Below, one piece after another: positions 51,339-59,551 of a stretch of 64,000 bases of DNA; positions within the stretch are counted from its first letter, which is position 1, and the number at the start of each line of letters is the position of its first letter. Location: NCBI RefSeq assembly GCF_900637665.1, contig NZ_LR134386.1:4828501-4892500 (forward strand). The letters run 5' to 3'. The position numbers were made by a program, and so were the translations under genes. Source of the stretch: Chryseobacterium nakagawai (GTDB lineage Bacteria > Bacteroidota > Bacteroidia > Flavobacteriales > Weeksellaceae). The notes beneath the pieces were generated by a model. The model worked only from the letters and a program-made list of their open reading frames with translations. It made no database searches and had not been told where the DNA came from.

Positions 51339-53291
51339 TTACAATTTAGTGCAGATGACACCTGTCCCTCCATTTTTGGTAAATGTATCCACTGGACCAA
51401 ATCCTCCTAGACAAACATCATAACTAATTTTCCCAGATCCACTATTATTTAAATCCTCCAAATTAAAAAGCGACAATTGCCATTTGTTGTTTTCATTATA
51501 TTGTGTCTCTCCCACTAGCTCTACTGCCATTTGTTGGATTTCAAAACGATGAAAACCTTCAACTACAATATCTTTTTGATTCCTATAAAAGCCCGGTCTA
51601 ATAAACAAAGATGAGTGATTTGCTTTATAAAGCCGTAATCCAATTTTGTTAGAAGCAAGCACTATATAATCTCCCTTGGTATGCTCATAAACATAAATTC
51701 CTGAGTAGTATCCACTGACTACAATATTCTTCAGCGTTGTCCAAGCTCCATTAGAAAGCTTAGGCGTTAGAATTCCTGCTGTAATGGCCGTTGGTAACGA
51801 AGCTTGAACATTGTAGACACCTGTGTCTACAATAACATCTTCAACATTAAGTTGTGCAGCATTAGTAGCATTTATACCATGACATTGCGGATTATTGTAC
51901 GCTCTCACAGTAACTTTTTGAACATCCAATGTAACCAAATTGAATCCCGCAAATCCCGACCCAGCATTAACATTTATTATTCCCCTTGAAAGATCGTGTA
52001 AATCAGAGATTATCTCCATTCCATTGTACGCCTTTACATCAAAATTCTCTACTGTTCCAAATCTTGGTGCAGGAGCAATACTTCCCATGATGCCGATTCT
52101 ACACCATTTTAGAACATTAGGAATATTAATAGAACTCACTTTGAATTTTCTATCTCTACCATAAATGATTCCACCACCATAATTTATTAACTCTATAATT
52201 GCAGCATTAATCTTTTCTGTATCATCGGTTACACCATCCCCCGCACAACCATAATCAATTAAGTCAATATACCCTGGTCTTGATCCACCTGATCCGCCCA
52301 ACTTTTCTTCTATAAATTTTCGCACTCCATCTTCAACTATTGTACGATCCACAGTATAAAATTCTATTGTTTGGGTGCTTGTCACAGGATTGGCATCAAA
52401 GGCATATAATCCAATACTTATAAAATCATATTCCTCAACATCAATTTCGAATATTTGTAGCGTTGGAGATACTGTTTCGCTAGTTCCCACAACCAAAGGA
52501 GTTACTACACCATTTTTAACCCCTAAAAGCGTTGTGTTTTTAACAACATCACTTGACAAATTAGTATATGGTGTAACTTTTAAAATAAGTTTACCAATTT
52601 TTTTGTTACCTTGTTTTGTAGGAATATTCCTCCAAATATTATAATACTGACCACTTCCTGTTTTTGCGGCTGCAGAATTATCTGATTTTAATTGACGACC
52701 AAACCAATAAGCAACACCATAAATTGTATATTGATTTGTTTTTGAAATATCAAAAGTATAATCAAGTGTATACTTTGGTTCAACGAAAGATTTTAAAACA
52801 GTTTTAGAGTTGTTTATATCACTAATAGAATTTAATATTCTTGTTTCTGATTTACTCCAAGATACTCCATTAAAATAAAACATCGTATCAAAACCTTCTT
52901 TCGCTCTTAAATTATTTGCATTAGGGTACTTCTTACCCCAATCTGCTGTACTATTAGGATCAGATGGTTTATCATCTCCTGAAGAAATAGCAGGTTTATA
53001 ATTACCTGGTTCTGTAGGCGTCGGATCAGTGGGAGATAACACTCCTTTAAAGTCAGATTCTACGATCTTATGAATATCGGTTAATGCATCATTAAATGCA
53101 CCTAATAATGAATCTTTAGCTGCATTGTCAAGTTTATTGTCAAGAGAAAACTGTAAATCTTTTACAGCTGAAATATCTATTTGGTCATCTTTATGCCAAA
53201 ACGAATCAAATAAATTGTAAAAAGCTTCTTGAGTGGGTTTCATCCCTTTAGCAAATAATTGCCTTAGATTGATTTTTGAGATTTTTGGCAT
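51339..53291 (-). CDS. phage tailspike/tail fibre with pectate-lyase-like beta-helix
   Basis: The 650-residue protein has an N-terminal phage-attachment region (INLRQLFAKGMKPTQEAFYN, LFDSFWHKDDQIDISAVKDL) seen in Bacteroidota phage tail proteins. A middle beta-rich part follows. From about residue 340 the start of a parallel beta-helix, YIDLIDYGCAGDGVTDDTEK then INAAIIELINYGGGIIYGRD, is the phage/pectate-lyase-superfamily signature (YGAxGDGxTDDT). The rest is right-handed helix turns. It probably binds or cleaves a surface polysaccharide of the host. It starts on the stop of the tail-collar gene (TAATG overlap) and is the leftmost phage gene. Confidence 0.87.
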   Translation of the reverse strand: MPKISKINLRQLFAKGMKPTQEAFYNLFDSFWHKDDQIDISAVKDLQFSLDNKLDNAAKDSLLGAFNDALTDIHKIVESDFKGVLSPTDPTPTEPGNYKPAISSGDDKPSDPNSTADWGKKYPNANNLRAKEGFDTMFYFNGVSWSKSETRILNSISDINNSKTVLKSFVEPKYTLDYTFDISKTNQYTIYGVAYWFGRQLKSDNSAAAKTGSGQYYNIWRNIPTKQGNKKIGKLILKVTPYTNLSSDVVKNTTLLGVKNGVVTPLVVGTSETVSPTLQIFEIDVEEYDFISIGLYAFDANPVTSTQTIEFYTVDRTIVEDGVRKFIEEKLGGSGGSRPGYIDLIDYGCAGDGVTDDTEKINAAIIELINYGGGIIYGRDRKFKVSSINIPNVLKWCRIGIMGSIAPAPRFGTVENFDVKAYNGMEIISDLHDLSRGIINVNAGSGFAGFNLVTLDVQKVTVRAYNNPQCHGINATNAAQLNVEDVIVDTGVYNVQASLPTAITAGILTPKLSNGAWTTLKNIVVSGYYSGIYVYEHTKGDYIVLASNKIGLRLYKANHSSLFIRPGFYRNQKDIVVEGFHRFEIQQMAVELVGETQYNENNKWQLSLFNLEDLNNSGSGKISYDVCLGGFGPVDTFTKNGGTGVICTKL

Positions 53292-54127
53292 TATCCTACA
53301 AATTTTATATATATTACAATTCTAAAAGGAGACATATTATTATGTTCCTCATCATTTCCTAATACGTTAGTTTTTCCAGCAAATGCTTCTCCGGATGTTG
53401 ATGTAATTTCGTAATTCCAATCCTCATTAGCTGATGGACTGTCACCCTGAGAAGCAGCAGTTCCGTCTGGATTATTTGAAATTTTTGCGGAGTTAATACC
53501 GGAACCGCCAAATATCTTAAAACTATGTTTTGGAAGCTGAGGCATAGTAAGTTTATGGTTCTTTTCACCACCTGTTTTTCCTACTTCATTAAAATCAATA
53601 TCTGAAGAATCAAGACCTACAGGCATTCGTCCCGAAAAAGTTTTATCTTCTTCCCAACCTTCAGGAATCTCATTAGCTGGTCGAAGAAACAATACCCTAC
53701 CACCACCTTTTATTATTGGAGCAGCTGCCATTTCTAACTTTGATATTCTTTCTTCCAGCTTATTAAGTGGGGTGACTCTTTTAAGATCATTCCAATTGTA
53801 AGCATCTGGAGAAAATCCAAATGTTGCATAGCGATAAGTTGAAAATGGTTTTAAAGAACCATTTTCGAATGCTCTATTTGTTTTTTCCTCTTTAATTATT
53901 ACGGTTGCTTGTTTTACTGCACCCTTAAAAAAAAGTAATTCTCCGTTAAGAAAAACAACTCCATCAGAAATCGTTAATCCTAAATCTTCACAGCCTGATA
54001 TTATCGCTTTTTCACCTGCCATTTTGCTTACCCCTTCAATAATAGAATATGCATCCTGCATTTCTTGGAGAACCTTAGTTCCAAAATCAAAGCCCTCAGT
54101 TTCGTTAAAATTAAATGTTTTCATCAA
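53291..54127 (-). CDS. phage tail-collar-like protein
   Basis: The 278-residue protein carries the phage collar-type segment in its second half: ANEIPEGWEEDKTFSGRMPV, then GKTGGEKNHKLTMPQLPKHS. The GW, GRMPVG, GG and H-x-L-x-x-x-Q-x-P-x-H positions are those of tail collar (gp12/Lep-like) domains. The end HNNMSPFRIVIYIKFVG is the usual conserved closing strand. It is a receptor-binding or fibre component at the tail tip, between the baseplate protein at 54111 and the tailspike. Confidence 0.82.
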   Translation of the reverse strand: MMKTFNFNETEGFDFGTKVLQEMQDAYSIIEGVSKMAGEKAIISGCEDLGLTISDGVVFLNGELLFFKGAVKQATVIIKEEKTNRAFENGSLKPFSTYRYATFGFSPDAYNWNDLKRVTPLNKLEERISKLEMAAAPIIKGGGRVLFLRPANEIPEGWEEDKTFSGRMPVGLDSSDIDFNEVGKTGGEKNHKLTMPQLPKHSFKIFGGSGINSAKISNNPDGTAASQGDSPSANEDWNYEITSTSGEAFAGKTNVLGNDEEHNNMSPFRIVIYIKFVG

Positions 54128-54584
54128 TTATAATTTTATAGCGCTTGCTCGCTAGTTTATAAAAATCAACTAAAGCTTTTATTTCTATCTTATAGTTTTT
54201 AAGCTCCGCTGGTATAACAACAGTAAAATCTATTTTTGTTCTATCTGTTTCTTCATCTGTATAAATGAACATTTTTCCAATCCATTTCGGTTTGTGCTCT
54301 CCATCAGTATAGATATAAACAGGTTTTTTTAATAACCCATCAACTATTCTAATTCTTCGCTGATAATCAAAGGTGTCATTTAAGATTTTGCGAAGTTTAC
54401 AAACCTGTCCATTGTGCTTTACTTTTACTATTGAAGTACTGCGATATATTACAAGTGAATTATTAAGGTCAATAATTTCAGAAGTTGCTAATGTAAGCAG
54501 TGCTGTCAACCTTTCTTTTCTAAGAAAGGTGGGCAACAATCTCATAGCCAAAGTCTGTGCATTAAGATTATACCACATATTCAA
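54111..54584 (-). CDS. phage tail/baseplate protein of unknown family
   Basis: The 157-residue product is not assignable by motif. It begins MWYNLNAQTLAMRLLPTFLR and has mixed alpha/beta content (IYTDGEHKPKWIGKMFIYTD). It overlaps the J-like baseplate gene by 17 bases and the tail-collar gene by 17 bases, so it sits at the position of gpI or a fibre-connector protein in P2-like phages. The position-based role as a baseplate-to-fibre linker is inference only. Confidence 0.6.
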   Translation of the reverse strand: MNMWYNLNAQTLAMRLLPTFLRKERLTALLTLATSEIIDLNNSLVIYRSTSIVKVKHNGQVCKLRKILNDTFDYQRRIRIVDGLLKKPVYIYTDGEHKPKWIGKMFIYTDEETDRTKIDFTVVIPAELKNYKIEIKALVDFYKLASKRYKIIIDENI

Positions 54585-55407
54585 TTATTGTTTTGTTATA
54601 ATCAATTTCAAAGTATCCGCTTACAGGAATTTTAGAAATTTCAACAGGCTCATAATAACCATAGTCATTTAATTGAGCATCAATCCAAGAAGTTTTTGCT
54701 CCTATCAAATGAGGGTTAATTACTCCATCAATCACTTGTAATCTATCAACAAGATGATTTAATACAAGTTCACCATTAAATGGTAATTCCTTTAAAAATT
54801 TTTGTAGTGCATCTTTTATTGGCTCATTTCCGTTAAGAATAGAAACTCCATTAGAGTCAATGACATTTGGATCTCGTTTTATTTTAAAATTTAACTGTAA
54901 TTTGTCAGGTAAAAAGTTTATTACCGTTGTCTGAACCCCTGCATCTTTAATTTCAGCGATATAGCTTTCAAATGCTTCTTTTTGGTCACTAGTTATTGGT
55001 TTTAATAATCCACCTGATTCTGTTGCTATTTTAATAATCAACCTACTTTGATCTACACTCTCAGTAACTGCTGAATACTTAATTATTTTAGATTCTTCAA
55101 TTTGTTCCTGTGTGTATCCGGTATTATTGAATTCATCATCATCCGGGAGTAAAAGGAAACCATATTGAAACCTCAAAGCCATATTTCTATACCATCTTTG
55201 AGAATGGGCCTTTTCTTCTTGTATCATAAGAGAGATTTCTTTTTTGCATTCTTCAAAAATTCTTTCATGCATATAGATTCCAAAGGCAAAAACCCATAAA
55301 ATCAACCTCCATACAGCTGATTTTGAAGATGATGTTAATCCATCCAATGCAGGATATGTAACTTTGTTTTCTAATAATGATGCATGTATTTCGTCTAGTG
55401 TTCTCAT
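54568..55407 (-). CDS. baseplate J-like protein
   Basis: The 279-residue protein has an N-terminal helical part with many aromatic residues (AVWRLILWVFAFGIYMHERI). It goes on to LLKPITSDQKEAFESYIAEI, VINFLPDKLQLNFKIKRDPN and GELVLNHLVDRLQVIDGVIN, in the order of gp47/J-type baseplate proteins. Similarity is weak but its place after gp25-like, holin and LysM-like genes agrees. It is shorter than most J proteins. Role: inner baseplate wedge. Confidence 0.65.
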   Translation of the reverse strand: MRTLDEIHASLLENKVTYPALDGLTSSSKSAVWRLILWVFAFGIYMHERIFEECKKEISLMIQEEKAHSQRWYRNMALRFQYGFLLLPDDDEFNNTGYTQEQIEESKIIKYSAVTESVDQSRLIIKIATESGGLLKPITSDQKEAFESYIAEIKDAGVQTTVINFLPDKLQLNFKIKRDPNVIDSNGVSILNGNEPIKDALQKFLKELPFNGELVLNHLVDRLQVIDGVINPHLIGAKTSWIDAQLNDYGYYEPVEISKIPVSGYFEIDYNKTIIEYVV

Positions 55408-55718
55408 TGTACTATAAAGTTTTCTTCAATTCCCCAATAATTGATTCCGGATAATGGATTAATTTTAATAATTAGTTCTTCAGTAATTTCAGAAGCTGGC
55501 TGCAACTGCTTAAAAACATAATATTGCACTACATCATTATCTATATCGGTATTTACTTCAGAAGTGAAAGGAATTTTAATTGCAGTTCCTGGCTCCAAAA
55601 ATTGAGAAACTGAAATATTATTGACCAATGCTATTTCAAAACAGTTTTCTGCCTTACCTGTATATTGAATTGCGATATCAATAATTGACTGATTATGTAG
55701 TAGTGTTATTGTTGTCAT
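55404..55718 (-). CDS. LysM-like phage tail protein
   Basis: The 104-residue protein opens ITLLHNQSIIDIAIQYTGKA and continues ENCFEIALVNNISVSQFLEP then GTAIKIPF. This is a LysM-type fold (S-I-x-D-I-A, N-x-I-S, L-x-P-G-x-x-I-x-I-P), as in gpX and other tail-completion proteins, which can bind peptidoglycan. It overlaps the holin gene by 26 bases and the J-like gene by 4. A tail role is likely, but it could also support lysis. Confidence 0.7.
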   Translation of the reverse strand: MTTITLLHNQSIIDIAIQYTGKAENCFEIALVNNISVSQFLEPGTAIKIPFTSEVNTDIDNDVVQYYVFKQLQPASEITEELIIKINPLSGINYWGIEENFIVQ

Positions 55719-56235
55719 CGGTGATCTCTTTTACTGTTTTTATTCCAGATTTTATCTTTGCCGTTATTTTTTTGAAGTAACTCCAAATATCAAAACCAGC
55801 TTTAGGTAAATTTTCAAAAAATATGGAGTAAAATTCTATCGAACAAGCAATTGCTACAGCAAACAAAGACAGAGTGAGTTCATGGTCAGTATATCCATTC
55901 TTACCAAAACTTTTCACTCTGAATATGACTTCTATACCATAGGTGCAAAGAATAAAAAGAAAATATGTAACACTTTTAACAATAGATAAGCGAATTCGGG
56001 AACTCGAAAATCCATACTTCCAAAAATTTGATTCTATCTTTGAATTTTTCCACATATTCCATGAAGCAAGTACTCCAGTAATAAAATCAGCTGCCATCAA
56101 TCCAATAAGAAGTATAATCCCCATAAGATTGTCTGAAAATGTTACAAATCCTATTGTTGGTAAAATAATTGCTGGTTTCTTAATTGCAGTTAATACTGCT
56201 ATTATATGTTTTTTATAAATGAGTAATTCTTTCAT
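55693..56235 (-). CDS. phage holin
   Basis: The 180-residue protein has helices at about residues 20-55 (AIILPTIGFVTFSDNLMGII, LLIGLMAADFITGVLASWNM), 87-107 (VKSVTYFLFILCTYGIEVIF) and 117-137, with a polar tail ending DDNNNTTT. The AADFITGVLASW motif is typical of the Bacteroidota/phi29-type holin family (phage_holin_4), which makes membrane lesions in lysis. It is embedded between baseplate genes rather than beside an endolysin. No endolysin gene is in the window. Confidence 0.85.
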   Translation of the reverse strand: MKELLIYKKHIIAVLTAIKKPAIILPTIGFVTFSDNLMGIILLIGLMAADFITGVLASWNMWKNSKIESNFWKYGFSSSRIRLSIVKSVTYFLFILCTYGIEVIFRVKSFGKNGYTDHELTLSLFAVAIACSIEFYSIFFENLPKAGFDIWSYFKKITAKIKSGIKTVKEITDDNNNTTT

Positions 56236-56519
56236 ACGTTAATAGTTAAGTTTTCAAAACCCTTTGATAAATCAATGTCTGGGTTATGGTAGCCATCAGA
56301 CTCCAATTGAATGTTTAAATCACGTTTAAACTGGTTTATATTAGGATTTTTCTTTAACTGAAGTACAGCAGCAAAACCAATATTGGGATAAGCCTTGTAT
56401 TCACCAGGATGAGCAAATGTGATATCAATTACATGTTGTCGATCAGATTCACCAATAACAAAATCACCATTTTCTACTTTTAACTCATAATTCTCGTCTA
56501 CTGTTAAATCTTGTCTCAT
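56232..56519 (-). CDS. gp25/gpW-like baseplate wedge protein
   Basis: The 95-residue protein includes VIDITFAHPGEYKAYPNIGF and QLESDGYHNPDIDL, in the pattern of gp25-like baseplate proteins (short, with a P-x-x-G-x-P central loop). Such proteins join the baseplate wedge and the tail sheath. It is adjacent to the holin gene with a 4-base overlap. Confidence 0.65.
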   Translation of the reverse strand: MRQDLTVDENYELKVENGDFVIGESDRQHVIDITFAHPGEYKAYPNIGFAAVLQLKKNPNINQFKRDLNIQLESDGYHNPDIDLSKGFENLTINV

Positions 56520-56521
56520 TA

Positions 56522-56725
56522 TTATGTTATTTTTGCAGTCCCAGTAAAAGGACCTTGATTTGATGTTCCTGTTATCTCAATAGAAGCACTTTTTAAATAG
56601 TCTTTAACCAACTTTAAAAGTTGGACGGCATAATCTTGCTTAGCGGCATCTCTGTCCGTTTTAGCTTCCATCTTTGTCTGAAGATCTACAGCTTGCTGTA
56701 TGAATTGAGCGTCGTTTAATGCCAT
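56522..56725 (-). CDS. small phage protein of unknown function
   Basis: The 67-residue product has no recognised family. It is helical in its first 45 residues (FIQQAVDLQTKMEAKTDRDA) and ends in a beta-like tail (SIEITGTSNQGPFTGTAKIT). It overlaps the gpV-like gene by 1 base and lies 2 bases before the gp25-like gene, so it is a real member of the cluster, probably a baseplate accessory. Confidence 0.6.
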   Translation of the reverse strand: MALNDAQFIQQAVDLQTKMEAKTDRDAAKQDYAVQLLKLVKDYLKSASIEITGTSNQGPFTGTAKIT

Positions 56726-57219
56726 TATGTAAATAGATTTTCAGTTGTGCTTTTAAGCTTTTCAAATTTCAGTTTGTCAACATCAGAAAATTGCCCAGGC
56801 CCTGAAGGAGTAGTAATTATTGCATTCTTTAGATTCTCGAAACCATTAGTTAAAATTTTCTTTAAGTCACTGGATTCATTCTTGAATTCAAATTTTCCCC
56901 CAGACATTTCAAAGTGTGCACCTCCTATGGTTATTAGAACCTTATCAATTTCTGTGTATTTAACCAGGGTTGTTTCTGCTTGTTCATTCTCTACAACTAA
57001 ACAAAGAACTTCAGATCCGATCTTTGGGTAAATAACAATACAATCATTAAAGCTTTTATCAATTGCATTGAGTCGAACATCATAAAGAGGTGGCAGATCC
57101 TGCCTTTCTACAGTACATGTCATTCCGGTTATCTCAGCAACTGTTCCAATGGATGTATATCTGGTTACTGGTAGAGCGTTTCCGCTTATAGCCCTAATAG
57201 CTTCAACAAACTTCTCCAC
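56725..57219 (-). CDS. baseplate assembly (gpV/gp45-like spike) protein
   Basis: The 164-residue protein has an OB-fold-like start, GTVAEITGMTCTVERQDLPP, then YDVRLNAIDKSFNDCIVIYP and KIGSEVLCLVVENE. These resemble the gpV/gp45/VgrG-type spike proteins of contractile phages. The C-terminus is helical (GPGQFSDVDKLKFEKLKS), and the gp5-type needle is not obvious. It overlaps the spanin candidate by 34 bases at its start. Confidence 0.7.
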   Translation of the reverse strand: MEKFVEAIRAISGNALPVTRYTSIGTVAEITGMTCTVERQDLPPLYDVRLNAIDKSFNDCIVIYPKIGSEVLCLVVENEQAETTLVKYTEIDKVLITIGGAHFEMSGGKFEFKNESSDLKKILTNGFENLKNAIITTPSGPGQFSDVDKLKFEKLKSTTENLFT

Positions 57220-57731
57220 GGTATTTTATATAAAATGAAACCAATCAAAGCTAAAAATGTAATCTTACCGAGCCACAGGTAAAGCTTTTGAAAAAAAGAA
57301 AGCTTTATAGGAACCTCAACCGGTACTTTAATTTCAACGGGGTACGAAACCTGTACCGTTTTGATGCGTTCTTTATTTTCTTCAGTATATTTTTCCTTCC
57401 ATTTCATGAACAATTTTTGTGCTTCCGTATTAACTAAAACGGTGAGTTTACCATCCTTTAGAATCACTTCAGATTTTACTCCATCTGTTTTCTTTTGTGT
57501 AGGATCTCTAAGCACTGGCTTATTTCCTAAGCACTCAATGTAAGCATCATAATATAAACTATCAGAAACAGAAACTAAAACAGTATCCCTTTCAGTGATA
57601 GTTATTGTTTTATTGCTTACAATGCTATCCTTTTCTATTCTTGGTGGAAGCGGTTCCGGTTGTTTGTTTCTTATGTTGCACCCTTGGAGTAACAGTGATG
57701 TAACCATAATTAGGGCGATTGTATTCTTCAT
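57186..57731 (-). CDS. candidate unimolecular spanin (lipoprotein with C-terminal helix)
   Basis: The 181-residue protein starts MKNTIALIMVTSLLLQGC, a lipoprotein signal with lipid-anchored Cys18, and has a single membrane helix near its C-terminus (about 149-171, LYLWLGKITFLALIGFILYK). Between them lies a beta- and helix-rich periplasmic span of about 130 residues (ETHTRV-type motifs absent; SYPVEIKVPVEVPIKL near its end). An outer-membrane anchor at one end and an inner-membrane helix at the other is the plan of u-spanins, which fuse both membranes at lysis. A longer frame (57788) lacks this signal. It overlaps gpD by 107 bases and gpV by 34. Confidence 0.7.
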   Translation of the reverse strand: MKNTIALIMVTSLLLQGCNIRNKQPEPLPPRIEKDSIVSNKTITITERDTVLVSVSDSLYYDAYIECLGNKPVLRDPTQKKTDGVKSEVILKDGKLTVLVNTEAQKLFMKWKEKYTEENKERIKTVQVSYPVEIKVPVEVPIKLSFFQKLYLWLGKITFLALIGFILYKIPWRSLLKLLGL

Positions 57732-58737
57732 TACTTTTGATTTTAAATGATATTTTGTTTTGGCGTTGGATTCCGCCGGACTCATCAACGGTTGTTGTTA
57801 CACCGTCAATAAAATACTGTCCGTCACGATAACCATCAGGATAATTTGGATCAATAATTTCACCACTGTCTCCGACTTCAGTACGAGGATAAAACCAGGA
57901 ATCAATACTTCCTTCATAGCCATCAAAAACTATTGAATTGTAGTACTTTTCAGCCCATACTTTTAATTGTTCCTGGTTAAGGTTAAGAGGAGCATGTAAG
58001 GATATTTCAGATTCTCCAACATCCCCGAATTCATACGTGACTTTTTTGTTCGCAGATCCTTTCTGCATTGAAACAGCCTTAACATATCTTTTACGGCTTG
58101 TTTTTACTTTGTACCTTAGATCACTGCTTTCACGGATGTTTTTACCAAAAATGAATTTATGTTTAGTTTGTGGTTTAAAGTCTACTGTAAGGCCTGCATA
58201 TAATACTTTACCTTTAAAAAAGCATCTTACTCCAAATTTATCTTTCAAGTCCTCAATCACCTTGTAAGGGGTGGCACGTTCAATCATGTATTTTCCTACA
58301 GGCATATCCAAAGCATTGATCTGATATCCGGGGGCGATAAATTGTAAAACTTCCTTGAGGTTGGCAGATTTGAAAGTGTGGTTGATTAAAGGCATTTTCT
58401 TTAGTTTGTACATTTCATCTTCACACTCAATTACAATGGGAATTTCTGCACCGAGTTCTGAAATATATCCAGTGAATTCAGTGACAATATCGCCATCATA
58501 TCCAAACTCAATAACTATCGAATCACCTACTTTAATGAACTCTAATAGGTTTTTCCGTTCTATAGAAAGCCGATTATTATTTTCTATTGCATTTTTAAAC
58601 TCCCTTGGAAGTTCAATGGAAGCTATATCTGCAAATTTCTCAATAGTACTTTCTATTTTAATTGACTTAGCCACGTAGAACTGAACACGTTCTGCAATGG
58701 TAATTCTAATATCAATATTATAATAATGAATTGGCAT
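57625..58737 (-). CDS. phage late control D (gpD-like) tail hub protein
   Basis: The 370-residue protein follows the gpD/gp27 hub layout: an N-terminal beta domain with GDSIVIEFGYDGDIVTEFTG and YISELGAEIP, a middle domain IERATPYKVIEDLKDKFGVR, and a C-terminal domain KVKTSRKRYVKAVSMQKGSA with EQLKVWAEKYYNSIVFDGYE. The hub carries the spike and closes the tail tube at the baseplate. It starts on the stop of the DUF6046 gene (TAATG overlap). Its last 107 bases overlap the spanin candidate in another frame. Confidence 0.85.
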   Translation of the reverse strand: MPIHYYNIDIRITIAERVQFYVAKSIKIESTIEKFADIASIELPREFKNAIENNNRLSIERKNLLEFIKVGDSIVIEFGYDGDIVTEFTGYISELGAEIPIVIECEDEMYKLKKMPLINHTFKSANLKEVLQFIAPGYQINALDMPVGKYMIERATPYKVIEDLKDKFGVRCFFKGKVLYAGLTVDFKPQTKHKFIFGKNIRESSDLRYKVKTSRKRYVKAVSMQKGSANKKVTYEFGDVGESEISLHAPLNLNQEQLKVWAEKYYNSIVFDGYEGSIDSWFYPRTEVGDSGEIIDPNYPDGYRDGQYFIDGVTTTVDESGGIQRQNKISFKIKSNEEYNRPNYGYITVTPRVQHKKQTTGTASTKNRKG

Positions 58738-59351
58738 TAGTCCGGATTTATTAAAGTAAAACCAACTTCATTAATACTGGAAGCGTTCAAGGTAAATTGC
58801 ATTGTGTCCTGGAAGCCTTCAACCGGAGTTATTGAAACATCCTTCAGATAAATATTTTTAATATTCTTTTCAATAAACTGAACACCTTCAACCTCAATTA
58901 CATTATTATGATCAAATAATCTACATAGCTGATCTATTTTTTTTGAAGGATAATTCCTATTTTCAACGTCAATCAGTACACCTCTTATCTCAATGTTCCA
59001 GGGCTTGGTTCCCCACCTTTCTATAACTATTGCATCACCTCCGGAAACTTGAGTTTCAATAAGACTTTTTTCCCTGCTGAAGTTCATCATTAGTGGTGGA
59101 GCGTAGATATTATTATCATCAGTACCCTCAAGCATTTTTGCAAAAGAAAGCTCTATTCTATTACTATCTGTACCAAATGACATAGTTACTTCCTCAAAGG
59201 CTGGATCAAAATCTTCATATACCTCAACATTATACTTGTTGTCTTCCTGAGTAACTACAGCTTGATTAATTTTATTGCTAATAGCCATTATTCCAAAAGC
59301 AGCTGCATATCTTGCTGCCAAATTGATCACAATTGATTCACCGTTTGTCAT
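58737..59351 (-). CDS. DUF6046-like phage structural protein
   Basis: The 204-residue protein begins NLAARYAAAFGIMAISNKIN and has a beta-rich remainder (VIERWGTKPWNIEIRGVLID, NYPSKKIDQLCRLFDHNNVI). It resembles the DUF6046 family of Bacteroidota phages, whose members lie between chaperone/tape-measure genes and gpD and are probably tail-tip proteins. Here its ATG overlaps the stop of the frameshifted chaperone extension (TAATG), so a tape-measure gene, normally found at this point, is missing. Confidence 0.65.
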   Translation of the reverse strand: MTNGESIVINLAARYAAAFGIMAISNKINQAVVTQEDNKYNVEVYEDFDPAFEEVTMSFGTDSNRIELSFAKMLEGTDDNNIYAPPLMMNFSREKSLIETQVSGGDAIVIERWGTKPWNIEIRGVLIDVENRNYPSKKIDQLCRLFDHNNVIEVEGVQFIEKNIKNIYLKDVSITPVEGFQDTMQFTLNASSINEVGFTLINPD

Positions 59352-59551
59352 TATTGAAGTTTTTTAGCGCTTAATATTCCCATGTCTGCAAGCCAACCAA
59401 TTTGAGCCCATTTCATTGCCCAGGTATCGTCATCCAGTTCCTCAGGGAAAGGGATGTGCAGAAAATGACTGATCATAGCATCAGCCTTTAAAAACAAATC
59501 CCCGTCCTCCTTATAGTTTAGTCCGGAACAAGCTTCTAAACAGTCCCAAAC
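59351..59551 (-). CDS. tail-assembly chaperone, -1 frame extension (GT-like)
   Basis: This frame is reached by a -1 shift at the slippery site 59551-59557 and has no start codon of its own near its beginning. It encodes 66 residues (VWDCLEACSGLNYKEDGDLF, then LKADAMISHFLHIPFPEELD and DDTWAMKWAQIGWLADMGIL). Its stop TAA overlaps the ATG of the DUF6046 gene. Joined to the first 102 residues of the 59536-59856 ORF it gives a 168-residue protein. The internal stop of the zero frame lies 13 bases after the heptamer, as in known gpG/gpGT systems. Confidence 0.75.
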   Translation of the reverse strand, partial: VWDCLEACSGLNYKEDGDLFLKADAMISHFLHIPFPEELDDDTWAMKWAQIGWLADMGILSAKKLQ

